Shown: positions 35,371-44,751 of the stretch, one piece after another
Numbering within the stretch: position 1 is the stretch's first letter
How the letters are laid out: the number at the start of each line of letters is the position of its first letter
Notes under the pieces: model-generated
Told to the model about the DNA's origin: nothing
Databases searched by the model: none
Seen by the model: the letters and a program-made list of their open reading frames with translations, nothing else
Program-made: the position numbers and the translations under genes
NCBI RefSeq assembly: GCF_021223605.1
Contig: NZ_CP075175.1
Span: forward strand, 2,610,501-2,674,500
Direction of reading: 5' to 3'
Length of the DNA: 64,000 nucleotides
Origin: Paenibacillus sp. 481
GTDB taxonomy: Bacteria > Bacillota > Bacilli > Paenibacillales > Paenibacillaceae

Positions 35371-35445
35371 AAAAAAATCGCTCTTTCTAAAAGATTCAGC
35401 CCGTACCTATACCGTACTTTACTGAACAAGAAGAGAGCGATTTTT
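35371..35445. terminator. Bidirectional terminator
   Basis: AAAAATCGCTCT (35373-35384) pairs with AGAGCGATTTTT (35434-35445) between convergent genes. Confidence 0.75.
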
Positions 35446-35499
35446 GTATCATTTGCCTACCTTGGCCCAGAATAATGGGCGCAAGAACCAAGTAACCTC

Positions 35500-36123
35500 T
35501 TAGGCCGATTGCGGCTGTTTCTGCGCCTTTTGCAGCACGCGTTCACCTACGTTGAGGGCTGCTTGAATAATCCAGCCCGTCGTAAACGACAGCACGATCG
35601 TGCCGAAATAAATCGGGCCATCTAGCGAGAAGCTCACAGCCAAAAAGATAAAGGCCAACATAATTTCCGTTTTGCGAAACGTCCATTTGGTTCGGTCGGA
35701 CACAACGAGTACGAACGCTTCTTGCGGAGCTGTACTTACGCGCGAAGCGACATATATGCCGATCCCCGTTCCAATGCATATATTGCCGAGCACAAGTGTA
35801 AGCAGCTTAGGAAAGGAACGGATCATATCCATCAGCACCTGCACAGATCCGATTGCATCAACAAACACCGAAATCAGAATCATCGTCAATATCGTGCCGA
35901 TTGTGAGATAGCTTTTGTCCATCACCCACACCACAATCGTAAACACGAAATTAATCATAAACATCCAGAAGCCTATACTAACGCCGAAGTTCTGAAACAA
36001 AGCGATAAACAGAGAATCGTACGGACTAAGCCCGAACGAAGTGACGGTGGTCATCATGTTGATGCCTAGGGCAAGAATAAGTAAGCCGCCAATAAAAAAT
36101 AAGTGCTTTAATTGAATGCGCAT
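35500..36123 (-). CDS. YczE/YyaS/YitT-type membrane protein
   Basis: A 207-residue protein with five or six helices. GGLLILALGINMMTTVTSFGLSPYDSL and GTGIGIYVASRVSTAPQEAFVL match the YczE/YyaS group related to the YitT family. Transport is assumed but no substrate is known. ATG 36123 has AAAGGGAG upstream; the longer frame to 36150 is less likely. Divergent from the LacI-type regulator by about 130 bp, so regulation by that repressor is possible. Confidence 0.78.
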   Translation of the reverse strand: MRIQLKHLFFIGGLLILALGINMMTTVTSFGLSPYDSLFIALFQNFGVSIGFWMFMINFVFTIVVWVMDKSYLTIGTILTMILISVFVDAIGSVQVLMDMIRSFPKLLTLVLGNICIGTGIGIYVASRVSTAPQEAFVLVVSDRTKWTFRKTEIMLAFIFLAVSFSLDGPIYFGTIVLSFTTGWIIQAALNVGERVLQKAQKQPQSA

Positions 36124-36251
36124 AGTAACGATGCTCCCTTTTAATGACATACAACTTACTATAAACTGTGGTAACCTTTCCAGAGCAAGCGTTGAATTAC
36201 AATTTACCTGTAGTCCCGTTATACTAAAGGGATGAGAAGGGAGACATTGAC

Positions 36252-37235
36252 ATGTACAATATTAAGCAAATCGCGCAAATGGCTGGCGTGTCCGTGTCTA
36301 CGGTTTCTCGAGTCATTAACAACCATCCCTACGTAAACGAACAGAAACGAGCCGAAATTTTAAATATAATCAAACAATTCAACTATTTACCTAACTCAAA
36401 TGCGATTCATCTCGTAACAGGGAAGACGAACGTCATCGGTGTCATCCTGCCGCTTGTTAGCAATCATTATTACAACTCCATTTTGGCTGGGATTGCGCAG
36501 CAAGCTACCCGCCATAACTATTATTTGATGGTGTGCCAGACCGACTATCGTGCGGATAAAGAGTTAGAAGTACTGGAAATGTTGAAAATGAAAAAGATGG
36601 ACGGTGTCATTATGTGCGCCCATTTAAATGAATATGAAGCGATTGAGCCCTATACGCAATTTGGCCCTATTGTGACGTGTGAAATGACGAACTCGGAGCG
36701 TATTTCGAGTGTATATACCGATCACTACCGCAACTTTTTGATGGGCATGAATGTGTTAATCGAAAAAGGACATTGCCATATCGGTTACTGCATCGGCAGA
36801 GCGGACAGCCTCAATAGCCGTCATCGCAGACGAGCTTACTTCGATGCTATGCAGCGCATTGAGGTCGCCCCAGCGGCTGCGTGGGCATTTGAAGGCTGCA
36901 TAACTTTCCAAGACGGCAGCGAGGTTGTGGACAAATGGCAGCACATGCAGCCGCAGACGCGCCCAACAGCGCTGCTGACCGCATGCACCCATATTGCGGC
37001 TGGCATTGTGACCGCGGCGAAGAAGCGCGGGATCGACATTCCTCGTGACCTAGCAGTAGTCGGCTGCGACGATCAACAGACAGGCGAATTGCTCGACATT
37101 ACAACGGTTACGAATTCAAGCCGCGAAATTGGCGAGCAGGCTTTCGATTTGCTGCATGCTCAGCTTATTAACAAGGCGCAAGTCATTACAAAGCAGGAGC
37201 TGCGCCCGCAGCTTCGGGAGAGACTTTCTACGTAA
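36252..37235 (+). CDS. LacI family transcriptional regulator
   Basis: A 327-residue repressor. The helix-turn-helix IKQIAQMAGVSVSTVSRVIN is at 4-23 and the hinge helix follows; the periplasmic-binding-like effector domain begins VIGVILPLVSNHYY. Residues near the effector pocket suggest a sugar or small metabolite, but identity is not readable. No catabolic operon lies next to it; the divergent yczE-like gene and the tatD-like gene 65 bp downstream are the only close candidates. Confidence 0.88.
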   Translation: MYNIKQIAQMAGVSVSTVSRVINNHPYVNEQKRAEILNIIKQFNYLPNSNAIHLVTGKTNVIGVILPLVSNHYYNSILAGIAQQATRHNYYLMVCQTDYRADKELEVLEMLKMKKMDGVIMCAHLNEYEAIEPYTQFGPIVTCEMTNSERISSVYTDHYRNFLMGMNVLIEKGHCHIGYCIGRADSLNSRHRRRAYFDAMQRIEVAPAAAWAFEGCITFQDGSEVVDKWQHMQPQTRPTALLTACTHIAAGIVTAAKKRGIDIPRDLAVVGCDDQQTGELLDITTVTNSSREIGEQAFDLLHAQLINKAQVITKQELRPQLRERLST

Positions 37236-37299
37236 CGCTTAGGCAACGCTTACGGAATTAAAAAGGAATGATTATCCGATCGTTTAAGGAGATGTAAGT

Positions 37300-38124
37300 A
37301 TGCAAAGCAGCCATGTAGATATTACAAAGAAGTCGGCATACGTCGATGCGCATATTCATTTGGATACGTATTCAGGGGCAGCACAAGCAGCGATCATTCA
37401 GCTGCTTGAAGACGATACACTTCCGCTTGATTATGTCGTAGCGGTCTCGATGGGGCTTAAGTCTAGCCAAGCGACGCAAGCATGGGCACGTCGTTACCCG
37501 CAGCGGGTGCTGCCTGCATATGGTTTCCATCCGGAGCAGGCGCTGCCAACGGATGCCGAAGTGGCAGAACTGCTGGCTTGGATGGATGTCCACCAAGCAG
37601 AGATGGCTGCGGTAGGTGAAGTGGGGTTGCCTTATTACGAGCGGGAAGCGGCGGCAAAGCAAGGGAATGTATTTAGTCGCGAGCCCTACGTGGAGCTGTT
37701 AGAGCAATTTGTTCAGCGGGCGGCTGCTTGGAACAAGCCCATTGTGCTGCATGCCGTCTATGACGACGCGCCGCTAGTATGTGATTTACTAGAGCGGCAT
37801 AACGTGCGCAAAGCGCATTTTCATTGGTTTAAGGGGGACGCCGATACGGTAGAGCGGATGGCTGCTAACGGCTATTTTATTTCGTTCACACCGGATATTA
37901 CATATGAGGAAGACATTCAAGCGCTAGCACGACGCTATCCGATTACGCAAGTCATGACCGAAACGGATGGGCCATGGCCGTTTGAGGGTGAGTTCACTGG
38001 AACAGTTACGGTTCCAACCATGGTCCGTGATGTGGCGGCATATTGGGCCCGACTGCAAAGGATAACAGAACAGGAAGCCGCCGTATTGCTGCGAGAAAAT
38101 GCACGCTGCTGCTACGGATATTAA
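37300..38124 (+). CDS. TatD family metal-dependent hydrolase
   Basis: A 274-residue TIM-barrel hydrolase. YVDAHIHLD gives the first metal-binding His pair, AVGEVGLPYY the Glu, IVLHAVYDD and HFHWFKG further His, and TETDGPW the catalytic Asp. TatD proteins are nucleases or deacylases with broad housekeeping roles. This is a divergent member (PYYER instead of LDYY). AAGGAGATG precedes ATG 37300. Confidence 0.85.
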   Translation: MQSSHVDITKKSAYVDAHIHLDTYSGAAQAAIIQLLEDDTLPLDYVVAVSMGLKSSQATQAWARRYPQRVLPAYGFHPEQALPTDAEVAELLAWMDVHQAEMAAVGEVGLPYYEREAAAKQGNVFSREPYVELLEQFVQRAAAWNKPIVLHAVYDDAPLVCDLLERHNVRKAHFHWFKGDADTVERMAANGYFISFTPDITYEEDIQALARRYPITQVMTETDGPWPFEGEFTGTVTVPTMVRDVAAYWARLQRITEQEAAVLLRENARCCYGY

Positions 38125-38200
38125 AGCAACAACCATCTGTTCATGTATACGTTTCAACACAAATCACCTTGATTCAGAGACGATGGGAGAGAATTGCGCC

Positions 38201-38878
38201 ATGACAAAACAAAAGTTGTTATATATTGAAGATGACCGTGAAATTGGCTCATGGACGAGCGCGTACTTAATTGATCGAGGCTACGATGTCCACTGGCTGA
38301 CCTCTGGGGAACAAGCTCTCCAAGTTATAGGCGGATGTGATCTCGCTATTTTAGACGTGATGCTACCAGGTTTAGATGGATTCACAGTCGGACAGCGGCT
38401 AAAAAAGGAGTTCCCGCATACGCCTATCCTCATGCTATCTGCGCGCACCGCCATTGACGATAAGTTGCACGGATTGCAGTTTGCCGACGATTACGTAACG
38501 AAGCCGTTTCATCCTGATGAGTTAGCAGCAAGAATCGAAGTGCTACTGCGCCGTTTCGAGAAACAGACACCTGCCATGATCAAGCTCAAGCACTTACACA
38601 TATACCTCGAAGAGAACCGCATCGTAGACAACAACACAGAGACTGAAATTGCACTTACAGGCAAGCAATATCATATTTTTTCGTATCTGCTGCGCCATCC
38701 GAATCAAATTTTGACGAAAGAACAGCTTTATGAAGGCGTATGGGGCGCGTCTTACATCGATGGCGATAAGACACTCATGGTACATATTCGACACTTGCGA
38801 GAAAAGCTAGAACGCAATCCTGGGGAACCAGACATTATTGAAACGATACGCGGCATCGGCTACCGAGTGAAGCAATGA
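38201..38878 (+). CDS. OmpR/PhoB-type response regulator
   Basis: A 225-residue regulator. The receiver starts KLLYIEDDREIG, with phosphoacceptor Asp52 in LAILDVMLPG and Lys in DDYVTKPF. The winged-helix output domain includes LTGKQYHIFSYLLRHPNQ and IETIRGIGYRVK. It overlaps the kinase gene by ATGA and precedes a lantibiotic-immunity-type ABC exporter, which it probably induces. ATG 38201 (MTKQK) has GGGAGAG upstream; the frame reaching back into tatD is not used. Confidence 0.88.
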   Translation: MTKQKLLYIEDDREIGSWTSAYLIDRGYDVHWLTSGEQALQVIGGCDLAILDVMLPGLDGFTVGQRLKKEFPHTPILMLSARTAIDDKLHGLQFADDYVTKPFHPDELAARIEVLLRRFEKQTPAMIKLKHLHIYLEENRIVDNNTETEIALTGKQYHIFSYLLRHPNQILTKEQLYEGVWGASYIDGDKTLMVHIRHLREKLERNPGEPDIIETIRGIGYRVKQ

Positions 38879-40392
38879 AGCTGGAACAGATGAAGGTTCC
38901 GTTCTTTCGCTCGATGCTAGCTAAATATATGCTTATTGTGTTGGGCGCACTTTTGGTGTGGCCGCTTGTATTTCCGATTACCGCCCTTATCACGAATTTA
39001 CCGCTTTTGTTATCCGACCAGAATGATCATGAAGCGAAAAATATTTATGCCAATGGGGAAAGGATAGAGCAGGAATGGCATCAAACTGCTGGCAAGCTCA
39101 AGGCTATCGCTCCTGAGGAGATTAAGCTCGCATTGCATGAAATGAAGCGCCAGTATCCGAAGGCGCAGTTTTTCTGGGTGGACAGTACGGGACACACGCA
39201 GCTTGCGCTGCCGGAGCGAGGCGATCTGCCACAACAGTGGAGCGCCGCTGACAGTATTCATTTTGTGAAGCAAACGTATGATGGAAATCCCTTTACATCT
39301 ATTGCATTCATCGGCAAAGACCCCAAGCAAGGCTTTATTGCCATCCAAATTGAGCGTTCCCTTATGGTAAAAGAAGATTCTTTATACGGAACGACCGAAA
39401 TTGTCATCGTCATCGCGGTTATATTTATTGCTTTCGTGACAGCTTCTTGGCTGTTCTTCTATCATATGCGCAAGCGACTCGTCCATTTGGAGGAGGCCAT
39501 GACGACAACAGATGATAGCGGATTTCCACACCCAGTCGAGGTTAAAAAATGGGATGAAATCGGACGCTTAGAGCAAGCGTTCAATCAGATGATTGGCGAG
39601 CTACATACGAGTCGTGAACGGGAGCGAGAAGAAGAGGAATTACGGAAAAAGCTAATTGCCAATTTGTCACACGATCTCCGAACGCCATTGACGACGATCA
39701 GGGGGCACGCCCACTCTTTGGGTGATGAAGTGCTGTCTGCAAAAGGAAAGCAGTCGCTCGCATTAATTGATGCTAAGGTGGATGATGTGGGGCAACTTGT
39801 AGACAATTTATTTTCCTACACCTTGCTCTCAGCAAAAAAGTACCCCTTTCATCCAGAGCGTCTTGATATCCTGCGCCTAGTTCGTACAAGCGCGGCAAGC
39901 TGGTATCCAATCTGGGAAAAAGAAGGACTGGAAGTACACGTCGATCTACCAGACGAACCTCTCATGTGGAATGTTGACCCGCTGTGGATGAAGCGAATAC
40001 TAGACAACTTGTTTCAAAATATAATGCGCCACGCTGTCTCGGGGCGCTATATCGGCATTCGTGTGGAAGCTGCAGGGCGAGATGCGCAAGCCACGCATTC
40101 TCCGGTGGAAGCCGCAGGGCGAGATGCGCAGGCCACGCATCGTCCAAAGAAGCTCACAGGAGATGGCACACCGTCTGCACATCTCCCCGTACGTCATACA
40201 TTGGCGCTTATCATAGAAGATCGAGGGCCGGGCATTCAGGCCGCATCGGAAGACAAAGGCGCGGGCATCGGCCTTACGATTGTGTCAATGATGATGCGCG
40301 AAATGGACTTGCAGTGGGAGCTGCGCAGTAGTGTGGACGGAACACAGGTGGTCTTTTTTCAACAAACAGACTTGAAATTAAACGAAACTTAA
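38875..40392 (+). CDS. Sensor histidine kinase with duplicated linker in the ATPase domain
   Basis: A 505-residue kinase. There are two membrane helices (about 15-45 and 182-200) with an extracytoplasmic domain between, then HAMP-like and dimerisation regions. The phosphoacceptor His266 lies in LIANLSHDLRTPLTTI, the N box in DNLFQNIMRH and the G boxes in DRGPGIQ and GAGIGLTIV. Between N and G1 boxes the 14-residue unit VEAAGRDAQATHSP is repeated (residues 397-424), a recent 42-bp tandem duplication that lengthens the ATP-lid side. Its partner regulator overlaps upstream; the exporter genes start 58 bp downstream. Confidence 0.88.
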   Translation: MKLEQMKVPFFRSMLAKYMLIVLGALLVWPLVFPITALITNLPLLLSDQNDHEAKNIYANGERIEQEWHQTAGKLKAIAPEEIKLALHEMKRQYPKAQFFWVDSTGHTQLALPERGDLPQQWSAADSIHFVKQTYDGNPFTSIAFIGKDPKQGFIAIQIERSLMVKEDSLYGTTEIVIVIAVIFIAFVTASWLFFYHMRKRLVHLEEAMTTTDDSGFPHPVEVKKWDEIGRLEQAFNQMIGELHTSREREREEEELRKKLIANLSHDLRTPLTTIRGHAHSLGDEVLSAKGKQSLALIDAKVDDVGQLVDNLFSYTLLSAKKYPFHPERLDILRLVRTSAASWYPIWEKEGLEVHVDLPDEPLMWNVDPLWMKRILDNLFQNIMRHAVSGRYIGIRVEAAGRDAQATHSPVEAAGRDAQATHRPKKLTGDGTPSAHLPVRHTLALIIEDRGPGIQAASEDKGAGIGLTIVSMMMREMDLQWELRSSVDGTQVVFFQQTDLKLNET

Positions 40393-40450
40393 ACATAGCG
40401 TACTCTTCGTTTAACCTGCCGGTTGTAAGCTAATTACCGAGGTGATAACG

Positions 40451-41365
40451 ATGAGTGAAATGATGATTGAAACGGACGGTTTGACCAAGCAGTACGGCTC
40501 TCGTCGGGCGGTCGATAACGTGAAGCTGCAATTAAAGCGTGGTGACATATACGGATTTTTAGGCCCGAACGGGGCTGGGAAAACGACAACGATCCGCATG
40601 CTGCTTGGGTTAATTCGCCCGACAAAGGGCAATATTCGCATATTCGGAAAAGAGCTGCATCAGCAGCGTATGGAAATTTTGAAAAAGGTCGGTTCGCTTG
40701 TAGAGTACCCTTCTTATTATGGTCACTTAACGGCCATGGAGAACTTGGAGACCGTTCGACGCATACTGGATGTGCCGAAGTCGCGCATTAGTGAGGTACT
40801 GTCCATTGTGCGGCTTACACAGGAAGCTCGACGCCCAGTCAAAGGTTTTTCGTTGGGGATGAAGCAGCGTCTCGGCATTGCGACAGCATTATTAGGAAAC
40901 CCAGAACTACTCATTTTAGATGAGCCGACAAACGGTTTAGATCCATCCGGCATTTTGGAAATTCGGGAACTGATCAAAAGCATGCCGCAGGAACACGGCA
41001 TTACGGTACTCGTTTCTAGCCATCTGCTGAGTGAAGTGGAGCAAATGGCTAACCGCGTCGCTATTATTCAGCAGGGCCGACTCATGTTTCAAGATTCAAT
41101 AGCAGCGCTGCAAAGTCGGGCGCAACACCGTGTGCGCCTTGTCGTGTCCGATCCCGAGCAAGCGTTTCGGACAGTGTCAGCTGCTGGATGTTCAGCCGAG
41201 CTTGAGAGCGGTGCTATTATGCTCGACAACATGACAGATGCGAAGATAGCTGCCTTAGTCGAGCAGCTTGTACATAAACGCCATGATGTTTATCGGGTAG
41301 AGGAAAAGCGCCAGTCGCTAGAGGATCTGTTCTTGGCGATGACGGGGAAGGAGAGCATACTATGA
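40451..41365 (+). CDS. ABC transporter ATP-binding protein, lantibiotic-immunity type
   Basis: A 304-residue ATPase of the BcrA/LanF group. Walker A is GPNGAGKTTT, signature FSLGMKQRLG and Walker B LLILDEPTNGLD. The SLVEYPSYYGHLTAMENL block and Glu variant of the Q-loop region are typical of bacitracin and lantibiotic self-protection exporters. It would energise removal of a cell-envelope peptide antibiotic. ATG 40451 follows GAGGTGAT; it overlaps the next gene by 4 bp. Confidence 0.85.
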   Translation: MSEMMIETDGLTKQYGSRRAVDNVKLQLKRGDIYGFLGPNGAGKTTTIRMLLGLIRPTKGNIRIFGKELHQQRMEILKKVGSLVEYPSYYGHLTAMENLETVRRILDVPKSRISEVLSIVRLTQEARRPVKGFSLGMKQRLGIATALLGNPELLILDEPTNGLDPSGILEIRELIKSMPQEHGITVLVSSHLLSEVEQMANRVAIIQQGRLMFQDSIAALQSRAQHRVRLVVSDPEQAFRTVSAAGCSAELESGAIMLDNMTDAKIAALVEQLVHKRHDVYRVEEKRQSLEDLFLAMTGKESIL

Positions 41366-42081
41366 TAGGCCTAGGCAGGGTGCTCTCCTCGGACTTCATT
41401 AAAATACGCCGTACATGGATATGGGTACTTATCTTTTTAGGTCCTTTTGGCGTCATTAGCTTGCAGGCGCTAAATTTCGGTATTCGATACGACTATTTAG
41501 TTACTAGGTATGCCTCTGATTTGTGGGGGGCTTTACTAGAACAAGTAAGTTCGTTAGCTATGGTAGCCCTGTTGTTCGGTATTACGCTTGTGGCTTCGAT
41601 GATTGCGGGACTTGAGCATAAGCAACATAGTTGGAAGCAAGTGCTGGCGCTGCCTATATCGCGCACTAGTGTATATACATCAAAGCTGATCCTTTGCTTG
41701 ATCCTACTGTTTGTTTCTTGCTTACTGCTAGTAGTGGGCACCGTTATCTTAGGCGTCGGGCTTGGCTTCGGTTGGGAAGTGCCTTGGACTAAGCTGTTGA
41801 GCAACTGCTTTTATCCGCTTGGAGCAGCAATGCCAATTGTAGCGCTTCAGTTATGGCTGTCTATCGTTGTGCGTAACCAAGCCGTGTCCTTAACGGTTGG
41901 CATTTTAGGAACCGTTGTCAGCTTATTTTCATTTGCAATGCCAGACTGGTTTCCTTATAAATGGATACACCTAGCTATTAAGAGCCATGTACCGGAGCAT
42001 CTTGTTATGGCGGGGTTGGCGGCAGGAGCTATTGTCTATGGGTTCAGTGTCATTCACTTCTTCAGAAAGGACGTGAACTAG
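41362..42081 (+). CDS. ABC transporter permease, LanE/MutE type
   Basis: A 239-residue membrane protein with six helices. SSDFIKIRRTWIWVLIFLGPF and LEHKQHSWKQVLALPISRTSVYTSKL are the typical N-terminal blocks of lantibiotic-immunity permeases. It is coupled to the ATPase gene by an ATGA overlap and is a paralogue of the next gene. Confidence 0.82.
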   Translation: MIGLGRVLSSDFIKIRRTWIWVLIFLGPFGVISLQALNFGIRYDYLVTRYASDLWGALLEQVSSLAMVALLFGITLVASMIAGLEHKQHSWKQVLALPISRTSVYTSKLILCLILLFVSCLLLVVGTVILGVGLGFGWEVPWTKLLSNCFYPLGAAMPIVALQLWLSIVVRNQAVSLTVGILGTVVSLFSFAMPDWFPYKWIHLAIKSHVPEHLVMAGLAAGAIVYGFSVIHFFRKDVN

Positions 42082-42082
42082 C

Positions 42083-42829
42083 ATGGGATCGATAACTTCA
42101 TTTATGAACTTACTAAGCTCAGAATGGATTAAGCTGCGCCGATCAAACATTTGGCTGCTCATGTTCGTAAGCCCAGCCCTAGCCGCGCTGATCGGCTTGA
42201 TGTATAACGTGGGTAGCGATGAGCAGATGCAGTGGCCAATGTTGTTGTCTGTTATGGGTGCAGCCCACGTGCTATTATTTTTGCCTCTTTTGGCGGGCGT
42301 ATTTTCGGCCTTCGTCTGCCGCTACGAGCATGCAGGCGGCGGATGGAAGCAGATGCTGGCGCTGCCTATGTCGCGCAGTAGCTTGTACATAACGAAGATG
42401 CTACTTGTCAGCTTCATGCTGCTGGTGACACAGCTACTATTTATTAGCGGTGTCGTGGCTATTGGCTGCTTGCGCGACTTCGCAACGCCTGTACCTTGGG
42501 CGGAGCTTGTGCGCAGTGGCTTCAACAGTTGGGTGGCTACATTGCCGCTTGCCGCGCTGCAAATGTTCGTCTCCGTAGCGTGGTCCAGCTTTGCCGCACC
42601 TCTGGCCATTAATGTCATGCTGACAATGCCGAATTTACTTATCGTCAATTCGGAGAGATTCGGCCCGTTTTATCCATGGGTCCAGCCTGCATTGTCAATG
42701 CTGCCACGCGAGACGCACAGCTACGGAGCTTTTAATGTATCGATGGAGACGTTACTTCTCGTTATCATTGGCGGTTTTGTCGTATTTTTTGTGGGTGGAT
42801 TAACTTACTTTCAGCGAAAGGAAATATAA
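42083..42829 (+). CDS. ABC transporter permease, LanG/MutG type
   Basis: A 248-residue membrane protein with six helices. LLSSEWIKLRRSNIWLLMFVSP and YEHAGGGWKQMLALPMSRSSLYITKM mirror the preceding permease, so the two are a LanE/LanG-like heteromeric pair. The gene begins 1 bp after the previous stop. No lanthipeptide precursor or synthetase gene is present in the window, so this unit looks like resistance rather than self-immunity. Confidence 0.82.
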   Translation: MGSITSFMNLLSSEWIKLRRSNIWLLMFVSPALAALIGLMYNVGSDEQMQWPMLLSVMGAAHVLLFLPLLAGVFSAFVCRYEHAGGGWKQMLALPMSRSSLYITKMLLVSFMLLVTQLLFISGVVAIGCLRDFATPVPWAELVRSGFNSWVATLPLAALQMFVSVAWSSFAAPLAINVMLTMPNLLIVNSERFGPFYPWVQPALSMLPRETHSYGAFNVSMETLLLVIIGGFVVFFVGGLTYFQRKEI

Positions 42830-42859
42830 CGGTCAGGATGCCTTCGATGATAATGATGT

Positions 42860-42950
42860 CAGCTGTCCGTCAATTATGTGATGTGCACCAGATATGTTTC
42901 AGATGTCCGTCGATCGTGTGATGTACTCCAAATGTGCTTTAGATGTCCTC
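42860..42950. repeat. Tandem 40/41-bp repeat, about 2.2 copies
   Basis: Unit 1 (42860-42899) and unit 2 (42900-42940) both read CAGMTGTCCGTC, then TGTGATGT and a TTT end; a third partial copy starts at 42941. It directly precedes copy B of the bipartite repeat and shares its TGTCC core. Confidence 0.65.
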
Positions 42951-42970
42951 TAGTGGTAGAAAAACAACAA

Positions 42971-43202
42971 AATGTCTATACAAAAGAGGACAACAGGGGG
43001 ATATAAGATAGGCTGCGTTAATCGGAAGTGGGTACGGTGCGTGTATCTATATGTAGTGCTCTAATTTGGATTTATGCACTAGATATATGATATGGATGAG
43101 GCGGTCGAGTAGAGGCAGCTTAGGCTTTAATACATCCTAGATCCAAAAAGCTGTCCACTATTTGAAAGACACTGAACCTTGTAATTCCATACAGGAAGGA
43201 CA
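42971..43202. repeat. Bipartite dispersed repeat, copy B
   Basis: Left block AATGTCTATACAAAAGAGGA (42971) and right block TGTCCACTATTTGAAAGACA (43152) match copy A at 16573-16791 in order and spacing (181 versus 168 bp between block starts). The middle shares only short AT-rich words. Each block can fold as a TGTCY/GGACA hairpin. Confidence 0.6.
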
Positions 43203-43227
43203 AGTGCAGTTCACATTCCCAACATAC

Positions 43228-43267
43228 AAAAAAGGCGGCCGATTATGATGATGTAATCGGTCGCCTT
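43228..43267 (-). terminator. Rho-independent terminator of the antiporter gene
   Basis: On the minus strand AAGGCGACCGATTA (43254-43267) pairs with TAATCGGCCGCCTT (43232-43245), then TTTT at 43228-43231; it begins just past the stop codon. Confidence 0.85.
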
Positions 43268-43272
43268 TCTAT

Positions 43273-44751
43273 TTATAGCACCATTGCGGCTATAAAGCCG
43301 AAGATGAGTAGCGGGATGTTGTAGTGCAAAAATGTAGGCACACATGTATCCCATATGTGGTCGTGCTGGCCGTCCGCGTTTAGCCCCGCGGTTGGACCTA
43401 GCGTGCTGTCCGAGGCAGGCGAACCTGCATCGCCCAGTGCAGCGGCGGTGCCGATCAGCGCGACCGTTGCTAGCGTACTGAAGCCGAGTGCAGCGCACAG
43501 CGGCACGAAGACGGTAGCGATAATCGGCACGGTTGAGAATGACGAACCGATGCCGAGCGTGACGAGCAAGCCGATGGCTAACATTAAGATGGCGGCAAGC
43601 GCCCGATTGTCGCCAACGGCACCAGCAGTAGCTTCTACAAGGGTGTTAATATGCCCTGTAGCGCGCAGTACAGCGCCAAATCCGGCCGCTGTCATCATAA
43701 CGAAGCCGATGTAAGCCATTGAGCGCATGCCGTCCGTAAATACGCGGTCGGCATTTTTCCAGGCAACAGCACGTGTGAGGAGCAGGACAGCAAGGCCAGC
43801 GGCAGCGCCATAAATCATCGAGCCAGTACTAAGTTGTACGGCTAACATGGAGATAACGGAGCCCAGCCCAGTAGCTGCAATCCAACGATCATGAGATTTT
43901 GCTTGCTTGTCGGTACCAACGCTTGCGCCTGTAGCGGTTCCTATGGCTGCTCCGGTTGCTGCATCAGCACCTGTTCCCGCACCAACAATTGCACTAGTAC
44001 CTGTTCCTTTTTCTGCACCAACAAATTCTTCGCGAGTTGTATCATGTTCACCGCTTGCTTTCGCATGTACCATATTTCCCGTACTGTCGCTATATACACG
44101 CTGCTTCCGATAGGAGAACGCAAGCGCTACGACGAGACCGACGGCCATACCGAGCGTCGGCAGGAGCATCGCTTGCGGCAGCATAGCTGCATCAACGGTA
44201 AGTCCGTTCTGTGTCATGTTTGTGGCTACCGTATCATGAAAGATGGCGCCGAATCCTACAGGCAGTAGCATGTAGGGGGCAATTAAGCCGAACGTCAGCG
44301 CGCTGGCTGCTGCGCGTCGATCAATTCGTAGCTTGTTGAACAGCACGAGCAACGGCGGAATTAACACCGGAATGAACGCGATGTGCACTGGAATCGCGTT
44401 CTGCGACAGGCAGGCGATCAGCGCAATCGCTGCCAACACAATCATCCGCGCGGCCATGCTAGGTACCTCGGCGCGTTGCTTGCGGCTAATCAGCCGTACA
44501 GCACCGTTCACGAGCCGCTCCGGTAGGCCGGTATCCGCTAAGCCTGCGGCGTAAGCGCCAAGTAGCGCGTAACTCAGCGCGAGGCCAGCACTATTTTTAA
44601 GTCCTTCTGTAAATATTCCAGTCATGCCAGCAAAATTAAGGCCCCCAGTAAGTCCACCTACCAGCGTGGCGACGAGCATCGCTAGCACGACGTTTACACG
44701 CAATAAGCTTAAACCGAACAAGACGCCTAACGACAATAAGACAGCATTCAT
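43273..44751 (-). CDS. Na+/H+ antiporter family protein
   Basis: A 492-residue polytopic protein of the NhaC-like antiporter family (GVLFGLSLLRVNVVLAMLVA at the N-terminus; the conserved GIGSSFSTVPIIATVFVPLC and AALGDAGSPASDSTLGPTAG near the C-terminus). It probably exchanges Na+ for H+, although some relatives carry amino acids. A Gly/Ala/Thr-rich insertion (about 255-285) splits the two membrane halves and looks like simple-sequence expansion. ATG 44751 has AAGGTGG upstream; an ATG four codons earlier lacks a site. Confidence 0.83.
   Translation of the reverse strand: MNAVLLSLGVLFGLSLLRVNVVLAMLVATLVGGLTGGLNFAGMTGIFTEGLKNSAGLALSYALLGAYAAGLADTGLPERLVNGAVRLISRKQRAEVPSMAARMIVLAAIALIACLSQNAIPVHIAFIPVLIPPLLVLFNKLRIDRRAAASALTFGLIAPYMLLPVGFGAIFHDTVATNMTQNGLTVDAAMLPQAMLLPTLGMAVGLVVALAFSYRKQRVYSDSTGNMVHAKASGEHDTTREEFVGAEKGTGTSAIVGAGTGADAATGAAIGTATGASVGTDKQAKSHDRWIAATGLGSVISMLAVQLSTGSMIYGAAAGLAVLLLTRAVAWKNADRVFTDGMRSMAYIGFVMMTAAGFGAVLRATGHINTLVEATAGAVGDNRALAAILMLAIGLLVTLGIGSSFSTVPIIATVFVPLCAALGFSTLATVALIGTAAALGDAGSPASDSTLGPTAGLNADGQHDHIWDTCVPTFLHYNIPLLIFGFIAAMVL

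Noticed and set aside
43891..44268. 125-codon Cys/Ser-rich frame opposite the antiporter
   Set aside because: It is antisense to the Gly/Thr/Ala-rich insertion of the antiporter gene and has no independent support.
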